From JANXQE01 sp035651635 (GTDB lineage: Bacteria; Verrucomicrobiota; Verrucomicrobiia; Limisphaerales; UBA8199): a DNA stretch of 40,953 nt. Every line of letters begins with the position of its first letter. The first letter of the stretch is position 1. Below, in pieces: positions 34,414 to 40,953 of this stretch. The notes under the pieces are model-generated. The model did no database searches. It saw nothing but the letters and a program-made list of their open reading frames with translations, and was not told the DNA's origin. Made by a program: the position numbers and the translations under genes. The stretch covers positions 1-40,953 of the forward strand of contig DASRFK010000321.1 in assembly GCA_035651635.1 (NCBI GenBank), in the 5' to 3' direction.

Positions 34414-36309
34414 ATGAACTTGAAGCGAGAACGGTCGTGGACTTCGGTTTTGGGAGGATTGGTCCTGGGTTTGGGAATAATGGCTTCGGCGCCGAATCTC
34501 CACGCCAACGTGTACGCCACCAACATTCGAATCGACGATGGGGCAACTAATACCGTCGCCACGAACGGGCAGACTGTAACTATCAGCTACCTGCTGAACG
34601 AGCCGGCAACGCTCGGCGCCACCGTCCAGATCCGCTCCGGCAACACCGTCGTGCAAAGCATCGAGGTTCATCCCGGAGCCCAAGGGTCCATTCGCGGCTT
34701 GAATACTGTCGAATGGGACACAAGCGCCACGCCCGTACCTTCTGGAACGTACACGATCGCGGTCGTGGCCCGGTCCAGCGGGTACACCAATTGGACCCAG
34801 ATTACCTCCGACACCACGGATCCGAATACCTACGTGTTTGACGGCCGCGGCATTGCGGTCGACCGCAATCCCGGCAGTCCTTACTACGGACGCGTTTTCG
34901 TCTCGAACGCTTCGGTTGGGTTCAACCCGGAAACGACCCCGGGCGACACTTTGGGTATACTCAAGTTTAACGCCGATACCAGTGACGCCGAGGAAGGCAT
35001 TTCCAGCGCGGATCTCGACGGCCATACCTGGTCGGGCGGGGATGTCAGCCCCTGGAAACTGGAGGTGTCGGCCGATGATTACGTGTATGTTGACGATTTG
35101 GCCCAGGGCGGCCAAGTGTACCGGTGGGATCCAACTATTTCGAGCAATTCGCTGCTGACGGTTCTGCGACAGGACAATCTGCCCACGGGCGCCGCACTTA
35201 GCGGGCCCGCCATCGTCGGCACGGGCGCCAGCACCCAAATTTGGATGGGCGACACCAATCAAGCGCAGATCCACAAATGGAACGTAACCTCGAGCTTGGT
35301 TTGCGCTTCAAATGACACCGGTGCGATTGCCTTTTCCAATACGAGTTCAAATCTGTTCGACGTCGCCCTCGACCCAAGTGGAAACATTTACACCTGCACT
35401 TTTCTGACCGACACAAACGATCTTTCCGCTCGGGTCTTCAGGTTTCATGCGCCGGGCGCGAATGCCGATTGGGCGGTGGGAGGCGGCGATCCGAGCTACG
35501 CGGGAGCCACTGGCGTTGCAGTCGACCCGACGGGCACCTATCTAGCCGTCTCGTTCGAAGGGCCGATCAACCAGGGATTCAACACGAATGGCAATACCAA
35601 GATCCTCTGGGCGACCAACGGCGCGCTCGCGGCCAATATCGATCTCGGGTTGTCGATCCAGGGCGACACCACCCATGACGATACGGATTGCGCCTGGGAC
35701 GCCGTGGGCAACGTCTACTATATTGATAATTACTGGAGCCGGTGGCGTGCCGTTTCGCCTCCGGGCACTAACCAAAGCACCACCCTTGGCCTGGCCACAA
35801 TTCAGATCAGCGGCGGGGGCGGCGGCCTGCCCCCGGGCAACATTCGCATCACGGACATCACGGTGTCAGGCGGCAACGTCAATATTGATTTCTCAGCTGG
35901 CTCAAATGATGTGGCATCCTCTTTCAGCATTCACGGCTCTGCCACAGTCAACGGCACTTACTCGCTGGTCAGCGCCGTAATTACACAGACCGGCCCCGGG
36001 TTGTTCCATGCCACTTTCCCGCTGGGGCCCGCGACACAGTATTTCCGGATAGTCGGAACCGGTGTTACGCCGCCGCCGCCTGGTGCCCCGAGTTTCACGA
36101 AGAGCGCTGTGTCCGGCTCGAACCTGGTGCTCACCTTCTCCGGCAATGCCTCCGACTCGGCGTCAGCCTTTACGCTTTTTTCGGCCGCCGTGGTGAACGG
36201 GAACTACGCGCAGATCTCCAGCCCAAACATCATCCAACTCAGCCCGGGAGTCTTCCAGGCCACCGTGCCCATCAGCGGCGCGGCTCAGTTTTACCGGGTT
36301 CACCGATGA
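34414..36309 (+). CDS. Secreted beta-propeller-like protein, paralogue 2
   Basis: 631 residues. It has the same plan as the preceding gene: signal peptide (SVLGGLVLGLGIMASAPNLHA), then NVYATNIRIDDG and SYLLNEPATLGATVQIRSG, propeller-like units GVAVDPTGTYLAVSF and DCAWDAVGNVYYIDNYWSRW, and two C-terminal Ig-like repeats with YFRIVG and FYRVHR. Alignment by eye shows collinearity over the full length with moderate divergence, so this is an old tandem duplication. A proline/glycine-rich linker (TPPPPGAPSF) separates the repeats. The start is ATG 34414 about 96 bp after the first paralogue. Its stop lies just before the RACo-like gene, in the same frame. Function unknown; likely extracellular. 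Confidence 0.88.
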   Translation: MNLKRERSWTSVLGGLVLGLGIMASAPNLHANVYATNIRIDDGATNTVATNGQTVTISYLLNEPATLGATVQIRSGNTVVQSIEVHPGAQGSIRGLNTVEWDTSATPVPSGTYTIAVVARSSGYTNWTQITSDTTDPNTYVFDGRGIAVDRNPGSPYYGRVFVSNASVGFNPETTPGDTLGILKFNADTSDAEEGISSADLDGHTWSGGDVSPWKLEVSADDYVYVDDLAQGGQVYRWDPTISSNSLLTVLRQDNLPTGAALSGPAIVGTGASTQIWMGDTNQAQIHKWNVTSSLVCASNDTGAIAFSNTSSNLFDVALDPSGNIYTCTFLTDTNDLSARVFRFHAPGANADWAVGGGDPSYAGATGVAVDPTGTYLAVSFEGPINQGFNTNGNTKILWATNGALAANIDLGLSIQGDTTHDDTDCAWDAVGNVYYIDNYWSRWRAVSPPGTNQSTTLGLATIQISGGGGGLPPGNIRITDITVSGGNVNIDFSAGSNDVASSFSIHGSATVNGTYSLVSAVITQTGPGLFHATFPLGPATQYFRIVGTGVTPPPPGAPSFTKSAVSGSNLVLTFSGNASDSASAFTLFSAAVVNGNYAQISSPNIIQLSPGVFQATVPISGAAQFYRVHR

Positions 36310-36312
36310 TCA

Positions 36313-37869
36313 TTGAATGCGCCTGTCCAGATCGAGCTGTTGCCGCTGGGCCAGGTGCTGCGGGTTGAATCCGGCGAGTCGCTCCAGGATGTTCTCTTCG
36401 ACCATGGCGTCGAGTTTCCCTGCGGCGGTCGTGGCCGGTGCAAAGGCTGTAAAATCCGGGTGCTCTCGGGCGCGCTTCCGGTAACGCCCGAAGATGCGAC
36501 CTGCCTGAGTTCAGCGGAACGGGCGCTGGGTTGGCGGCTGGCCTGTCGGGCCAGGCCCCGGGGGAACCTTCAAATCGAGCTGGCCCAGTGGGAGGCGGCC
36601 ATTCTTTCCGATGATTCGTCATTCGCATTCAACCCACGACCGGGACTGGGCGTGGCTGTTGATCTCGGCACCACCACCCTCGTGGCGCAACTGTTCGATC
36701 TCCAGACCGGCCGCGTACTGGCAGTTCGCTCGGCTTTGAACCAGCAAGCCAGGCACGGCGCGGACATCATGAGCCGCATCGAATTCGCGCTGGCCAATAA
36801 CGGCCAGCGCGTGTTGGAAGAACTCGTTCGCGACCAGATCGGAAAGCTCATTCAGGAATTGCTCTCGGCCGCTCGCCCAGACCGGCTTTCACCAGGCGTT
36901 GTTCGCAGCGGGGGCAGCTCCGAACCGGTTACGGGTTCAATTGAAACCATTGTCCTGGTCGGCAACACGGTCATGCATCACCTTTTCAGCGGCATCAGCG
37001 TCGAGCCCCTCTCACAGTATCCATTCGAATCGACCGCACCGGGGTTGCAGACCTTCCCCGCTGAAGCGATCGGCTGGCAACTTCCAGGAAATCCAAGCGT
37101 CTACTTTCTGCCCTGCCTGGGCGGATTTGTCGGCAGCGATTTGCTGGCCGGCATACTGGCCACCAGGTTGCGCGAGCGCGAGTCCCCTGCCCTGCTCATC
37201 GACCTCGGCACCAACGGCGAAATTGTTCTCGGCAATCGCGAACGCGTTCTTTGTGCCGCCACTGCCGCCGGCCCCGCGTTCGAAGGAGCCAGGATCTCCA
37301 TGGGTATGCGCGCTGCTACCGGCGCCATCTCGGAAGTGCGGCTCTCCGACGGCCGGCTGCACTGTCACGTTTTAGGCAATACCGCTCCTCGCGGCATCTG
37401 CGGCAGCGGATTGGTCGACGCTATCGCCGCCGGACTCGAGCTCGGTGCCATCGGCAAAAACGGGCGTTTAAGCAAATGTCAATCGCTCGAATTGGCTGCG
37501 CCGGTCTCCCTGACCCAACGAGACATCCGCGAACTGCAACTGGCCAAGGGCGCGATTTCAGCCGGGGTGCGGTTGTTGCTGGCGCATTGGGGCACAACCG
37601 AAGAACGCATCAAACAGATCTTCCTTGCCGGAGCTTTCGGCAATTACATCAACCAGGCCAATGCCCGCCGGATCGGTTTGCTGAACTTCCCAGCCGAGAA
37701 AGTCGTGCCGGCGGGCAACACCGCTTTGCTGGGCGCCAAACTGGCACTCTTCGAAGCGCCTGAGACGGACCTTACGTACCAGGACCTGATCTCGCAAACG
37801 ACGCATATCTCGCTTAACGAATTGCCCGGGTTCCAGGATGTTTACGCCGACGAAATGAGCTTTCCGTGA
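36313..37869 (+). CDS. RACo-type corrinoid activation protein ([2Fe-2S] plus ASKHA/DUF4445)
   Basis: 518 residues. The N-terminus is a plant-type ferredoxin domain with C37-x5-C43-x2-C46...C78 (PCGGRGRCKGCK, then RLAC). Residues from about 110 form an ATPase-like ASKHA domain: VAVDLGTTTLVAQLFD, LVGNTVMHHLFSG, LLIDLGTNGEIVL, ICGSGLVDAIA and AGAFGNYINQANA. RACo/RamA proteins reduce the Co(II) of corrinoid proteins using ATP so that methyl transfer can resume. Start: the frame opens right after the preceding stop; TTG 36313 is the first usable codon and gives a full ferredoxin fold. No corrinoid protein or methyltransferase is in the window. The length is shorter than some RACo proteins (about 600). 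Confidence 0.9.
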   Translation: MNAPVQIELLPLGQVLRVESGESLQDVLFDHGVEFPCGGRGRCKGCKIRVLSGALPVTPEDATCLSSAERALGWRLACRARPRGNLQIELAQWEAAILSDDSSFAFNPRPGLGVAVDLGTTTLVAQLFDLQTGRVLAVRSALNQQARHGADIMSRIEFALANNGQRVLEELVRDQIGKLIQELLSAARPDRLSPGVVRSGGSSEPVTGSIETIVLVGNTVMHHLFSGISVEPLSQYPFESTAPGLQTFPAEAIGWQLPGNPSVYFLPCLGGFVGSDLLAGILATRLRERESPALLIDLGTNGEIVLGNRERVLCAATAAGPAFEGARISMGMRAATGAISEVRLSDGRLHCHVLGNTAPRGICGSGLVDAIAAGLELGAIGKNGRLSKCQSLELAAPVSLTQRDIRELQLAKGAISAGVRLLLAHWGTTEERIKQIFLAGAFGNYINQANARRIGLLNFPAEKVVPAGNTALLGAKLALFEAPETDLTYQDLISQTTHISLNELPGFQDVYADEMSFP

Positions 37870-37897
37870 CCACGGTAGCTGCCCTTAGCAATAGGAG

Positions 37898-38035
37898 AAT
37901 CACGGATGGACCTGATGCACATGGATACGGAGGGAAAAAGAGGTATTCGTTTAGGGGCTGCGGTCTTGATCAAACGTCTCTCGCAACCCTCAGCCCGCGC
38001 CTTCCCGCTCCTCTCATCCGTGCCCGTCCGTGGTT
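37898..38035. repeat. 138-bp inverted-arm repeat element (second copy of the 18079 family)
   Basis: Left arm AATCACGGATGGAC (37898-37911) and right arm GTCCGTGGTT (38026-38035) are inverted and imperfect. CATCCGTG (38015-38022) and the core word TCTTGATCA recur from the element at 18079-18246. It lies just after the RACo-like gene and contains no credible protein; short frames here are chance. Confidence 0.5.
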
Positions 38036-38136
38036 ACCTCGGTTTTGCCCGCCGAAACCACGCAAATGATGTCCACAGAATGACAATAACTGTGTAGTGA
38101 GACTGACTCGCAACTAGCACAGTGATCGCGACGATT

Positions 38137-38430
38137 ATGAGCTGGACGCAAACAGTTGAATCAGGCGAGCGCGATGAAGCCAGGTGCGAGGTTTGTCCCT
38201 TAAGCAGGGTCAAAGCCGGGGTGGCCGTTCGGATCAAGCAACTCTGCGCCGCGCCGGAGCTTCAGAACCGCCTGCGCGAACTCGGCTTTTGCGAAGATCA
38301 CATCATCAAGCTGCTTACCAGCCAGGCCAACTTCATTTGCCAAGTCTGCGACGCCCGTTTGGCCATCAGCGAGCAACTCGCCAGAATCATCATGGTCGAA
38401 CCGGTTCGGCCGGCCTTGGCAAAGGCGTAA
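38137..38430 (+). CDS. FeoA-domain protein
   Basis: 97 residues from ATG 38137; GTG 38122 is an alternative and neither has a good ribosome binding site. The core (about 20-90) is FeoA-like: CPLSRVKAGVAVRIKQL, RLRELGFCEDHIIKLL and ARLAISEQLARIIMVEP. FeoA is an SH3-like accessory factor of the ferrous iron transporter FeoB, and stand-alone FeoA-like proteins also occur as domains of iron regulators. No feoB is in the window. The N-terminus contains an extra Cys pair (CEVC) and more Cys later (CQVCD), which could bind metal. A repeat element begins two bases after its stop codon. Confidence 0.8.
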   Translation: MSWTQTVESGERDEARCEVCPLSRVKAGVAVRIKQLCAAPELQNRLRELGFCEDHIIKLLTSQANFICQVCDARLAISEQLARIIMVEPVRPALAKA

Positions 38431-38432
38431 TC

Positions 38433-38640
38433 GTAGCGCAGACTTTCTAGTCTGCTGTACCGCCGACTTTCAGTCGGCTGGGCTCCCGGCATCAGCGAGG
38501 CTTCGAGTTTTAGGAGCGTTTACCCGGCTTTCGATATTCACGCAGGCTAAAAGCCTGCGGTACAGCAGACTAGAAAGTCTGCGCTACTCCGAGGTCGCGC
38601 TACTCCGAGGTCGCGCTACTCCGAAGTCGGCGCTACTTCG
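38433..38640. repeat. Composite repeat: 31-bp perfect inverted arms plus a 16-bp tandem array
   Basis: Arms 38433-38463 and 38557-38587 are perfect inverted complements over 31 bases, each itself containing the hairpin GCAGACT-TTCT-AGTCTGC. Two more hairpins lie between: GCCGACTTTCAGTCGGC (38462-38478) and GCAGGCTAAAAGCCTGC (38542-38558). After the right arm come three copies and a partial fourth of a 16/17-bp unit GCGCTACTCCGAGGTC (38581-38640), whose last copy contains the hemH stop codon. The layout suggests a mobile non-coding repeat. Confidence 0.8.
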
Positions 38641-39682
38641 CGGCGATCTGCGGTTCCGGTTTTATGGCATTCGGGGCGAAGCTCGCAACCATGGCTTGGA
38701 GAGCCTCGATCCAGAGGGGATGTTCGTTCAAGCAAGGAATCTGGGCGAATTCTTTCCCACCGGCATTGATAAATGTTTCGCGTCCGCGCATCCCGATTTC
38801 TTCGAGTGTTTCGAGACAATCCGAAACAAAGGCCGGGCAAATCACGAGCAGTTTCTTTTTGCCTTCCTCGGCAAAGCGAACCAACTCGTAATCGGTATAG
38901 GGCTTGAGCCATGGGTCGCGCCCGAGCCGGGACTGAAAGGCGACCGAATATTTGGCCGCGGGCACGCCGGCCAATTTGACGAAAGCCTCGACGGTTTTGA
39001 AACATTGGGCGCGATAACAGGTCGCGTGGGCCTGGCTGGGCCGTTGGCAACAATCCGCCGTTGCCAGGCAATGGCAGCCCGTGGGATCGGATTTGCGGAG
39101 CTGGCGCTCGGGCAACCCGTGAAAGCTGAACAGCAGATGGTCATAGCCGCCGGCCAGGTATTCCGAAGCGCTCGCAACTAAAGCGGCAATGTAACGCGGC
39201 TCGGTATAAAACGGCGGCTGCACAACAATACGGGTCCGCGGGGCCACCTGCGCGCTCACTTCCTTGACCCGCTCGACCGCAGTTTCGAAGCTGGACATGG
39301 CGTAGTGCGGAAACAAAGGGATCAGCAGCAACTCGTCGACGCCCTGTCCCGCCAGGCTCCGCACTGCGGAATGAATGGACGGGCTCTGGTAACGCATGCA
39401 GAGCTCGACCGGAATGGTCAAGTTGGCCTGCAGCAGTTTGCGAACGTGTTTGCTGATGACCACCAGCGGCGAACCTTCTTCGGTCCAGACCTTCTGGTAG
39501 GCATGGGCGGACTCTTTGGGCCGCGAGGGCAGAATGGCAAAGTTGACCACGGCAAAACGGACAAACCAATTCACGTCCAGCACGCGGGGGTCCATGAGAA
39601 ACTCACGCAGATAACGCCGAACATCGGGAACTGAAGGCGAATCCGGCGAGCCGAGGTTGAGCAACAGGACACCTTTGCTCAT
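38633..39682 (-). CDS. hemH: Ferrochelatase
   Basis: 349 residues. It inserts ferrous iron into protoporphyrin IX (or coproporphyrin III in some lineages) to form haem. Signatures: GVLLLNLGSPDSP at the start, FSFHGLPERQLRK with metal-site His188, and VICPAFVSDCLETLEEIG with the acidic residues near 260-280. Six cysteines lie within 25 residues (203, 205, 211, 212, 222, 227: TGCHCLATADCC...CYRAQC). Such internal cysteines bind a [2Fe-2S] cluster in one known class of bacterial ferrochelatases. The start overlaps the hemY stop (ATGA). The stop codon lies in the tandem repeat. Confidence 0.97.
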   Translation of the reverse strand: MSKGVLLLNLGSPDSPSVPDVRRYLREFLMDPRVLDVNWFVRFAVVNFAILPSRPKESAHAYQKVWTEEGSPLVVISKHVRKLLQANLTIPVELCMRYQSPSIHSAVRSLAGQGVDELLLIPLFPHYAMSSFETAVERVKEVSAQVAPRTRIVVQPPFYTEPRYIAALVASASEYLAGGYDHLLFSFHGLPERQLRKSDPTGCHCLATADCCQRPSQAHATCYRAQCFKTVEAFVKLAGVPAAKYSVAFQSRLGRDPWLKPYTDYELVRFAEEGKKKLLVICPAFVSDCLETLEEIGMRGRETFINAGGKEFAQIPCLNEHPLWIEALQAMVASFAPNAIKPEPQIAAK

Positions 39683-40953
39683 GCCACCTCCCGGGCTTCC
39701 AGGCCTGGTTTGTTGGCAGAATCGCGATAAAAATCGCCGACCCGGTCGGCCACGTTGCAGCCGGAAACAATCGAGTCGCTCAGCGAAATACCGTCGCGGT
39801 AATGTCCAGCCAGGAACAAGCCGGGCGCATTTTGTTCTATTGCATTCATGAGGCTTCGATAGCGTCCATAGCCGACCACATATTGGGGAATGGCCTTTGG
39901 ATAAAAGACGCTGTGTTGGAAAGTTGGCTTGCCTCGAACCCCGAGCAGAACGCGCAAATCCTCACACGTCAGGGCAAATAGCTCGTTCGGCGGCAGCGAG
40001 GCGAGCTCGGGAAAGCGCTCACCGCCGACATAACTGGTCAAGGCAAGGTGGCCGGCCGGCGCGCGGTTCGGAAAAAGCGACGAGGAAAAAATAGTTCCCA
40101 GGATTTTGAACCCTTCCACGCGCGGGATCAGCATGCCGAATCCCTGGCATGGATGGGCCACGTCCTCGCGACGGAACCCCAATACGACACTGGCAACTGG
40201 CGGATAGCGGATCTCGGAAAAGACCTCCAAGTCCAGAGGGGCTTTGGTGTCGACCTGCAGCTCAGCCAGTTTATAAGCCGTCCCGCAGTAAATGACCGCG
40301 GAATGTTCGGAGCGGGTTTCCGCACCATTCTCGATCGCTTCAACGGTCCAGTCATTCGCAGCCTGGCGCAAGCGTGTGACTTTTGTGTTCAAACGCAAAC
40401 TGTCGCCCAGGTACTGAGCCAGAGTTTCGGGCAAAACCTGCAAGCCCTCGTCGAAAGAGAATTTTGGCGCGCGGTCTTTGGCTACCTCGCCGCGTTTCTT
40501 GCGCTCACGCCCGCCGAGGATCTGGCCTTTGATTAAGGAGCCGTACCGGTCTTCAAGCTGTTTGAGTTTGGGGAATGCCTGGGGAACCGAGAGCTTGTAT
40601 GGGTCGCCCGCATAGACACCGGCGACAAGCGCATCGATGGCATGGTCGAGAAATTCACGGCCCAGCCGGCGCACCACGAATTCCGCAATGGACTCTTCCT
40701 TCCCACCCCGCCGCGGTGGAACAAACGGCTCGCGCAACACGGCTAGCTTGGCCCGCGCGCTGAAGAGTTCGGTCGTAAAAAAGCCGAGCGGCGAACCGGG
40801 CATTTCGATCGGCCGCTTGTACCGCACGACGTAGCGGGCCTCAGCTTTAGGATCCGGGTCCAGCCGCCGCGAACTCAACCCGGCGTCGCGGACCAGTTGA
40901 CCAATTTTGGGTGAGGTTTCGAGAATGGTGTTCGGGCCGAATTCGGCCAGGTA
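39679..40953 (-). CDS. hemY: Protoporphyrinogen/coproporphyrinogen oxidase, HemY type (N-terminus cut off by window edge)
   Basis: 424 residues are visible and the frame runs out of the right edge, so the FAD-binding N-terminus is missing; ATG 40878 is only an internal codon. The visible beginning YLAEFGPNTILE is a conserved oxidase motif, followed by DPDPKAEARYVVR, the substrate-region helices (FVVRRLGREFLDHAIDALVAGVYAGDP) and the C-terminal FAD motif GLFLAGHYRDGISLSDSIVSG. HemY removes six electrons from protoporphyrinogen IX (or coproporphyrinogen III) using O2. It overlaps hemH by 4 bp, giving a two-gene haem operon. Which porphyrin is used cannot be decided here. Confidence 0.95.
   Translation of the reverse strand, partial: YLAEFGPNTILETSPKIGQLVRDAGLSSRRLDPDPKAEARYVVRYKRPIEMPGSPLGFFTTELFSARAKLAVLREPFVPPRRGGKEESIAEFVVRRLGREFLDHAIDALVAGVYAGDPYKLSVPQAFPKLKQLEDRYGSLIKGQILGGRERKKRGEVAKDRAPKFSFDEGLQVLPETLAQYLGDSLRLNTKVTRLRQAANDWTVEAIENGAETRSEHSAVIYCGTAYKLAELQVDTKAPLDLEVFSEIRYPPVASVVLGFRREDVAHPCQGFGMLIPRVEGFKILGTIFSSSLFPNRAPAGHLALTSYVGGERFPELASLPPNELFALTCEDLRVLLGVRGKPTFQHSVFYPKAIPQYVVGYGRYRSLMNAIEQNAPGLFLAGHYRDGISLSDSIVSGCNVADRVGDFYRDSANKPGLEAREVA

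Noticed and set aside
36307..36315. Read-through fusion of the second propeller gene with the RACo-like gene through TGA
   Set aside because: They are in the same frame, but each side has a complete family end or beginning (FYRVHR terminus, ferredoxin fold) and no recoding signal is seen.
38433..38640. CRISPR array
   Set aside because: The repeats are inverted arms and a contiguous tandem array without spacers, and no cas genes are present.

Overview
The window looks like a chromosomal segment of a Gram-negative, moderately GC-rich bacterium, most likely a member of the Verrucomicrobiota (Pedosphaera/Limisphaerales-like). This placement is an inference. It rests on secreted proteins ending in FYRV(K/H)R-type C-termini, a DksA/TraR-like protein with a degenerate zinc finger, a ComEC with an altered metallo-hydrolase motif, and abundant palindromic intergenic repeats. 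No rRNA, ribosomal-protein or other phylogenetic marker settles it (ribosome recycling factor is the best candidate for a tree).

Left part, 1-12 kb: a surface-glycan or natural-product locus. A truncated DegT-type sugar aminotransferase (1-891, +) faces a tightly packed minus-strand operon (7591 down to 943). In order of transcription the operon encodes a free-standing amino-acid adenylation enzyme, a GNAT acyltransferase, an acyl carrier protein, a KAS III-like condensing enzyme, a second carrier protein, two short-chain reductases, a NeuD/PglD-like O/N-acyltransferase and a small unknown protein. Several junctions overlap by 4 bp. The gene set suggests that an acid, probably an amino acid, is activated, elongated and reduced while bound to carrier proteins and then transferred to an amino sugar or similar acceptor. 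A GT2 glycosyltransferase, a radical SAM enzyme with extra cysteines and a GT39-like membrane glycosyltransferase follow. This block appears lower in GC by eye than the rest, which may indicate horizontal transfer.

Middle, 12-25 kb: mostly housekeeping genes. They are a PepSY-like lipoprotein, tRNA-Thr(UGU), a DksA-like protein, miaE-acpS-pdxJ, comEC, a zinc alcohol dehydrogenase, a CBS-domain protein, folB with a HAD-Nudix fusion, a small unknown protein, frr and a UvrD/Rep helicase.

Right part, 25-41 kb: a 1686-residue NRPS (A-PCP-C-A-PCP, no thioesterase, second A domain glycine-like), a DCC/lipase-maturation-factor fusion, two paralogous secreted beta-propeller-like proteins, a RACo-type [2Fe-2S]/ASKHA protein, a FeoA-domain protein, and hemH-hemY (the latter truncated at the window edge).

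Four intergenic repeat elements with long inverted arms sit directly at gene 3' ends (18079-18246, 24746-24906, 37898-38035, 38433-38640). A degenerate copy of the 3' end of the tRNA-Thr gene lies next to the intact tRNA. The best candidate for an undescribed system is the two-carrier-protein operon at 943-7591. The NRPS without a release domain is the second candidate.
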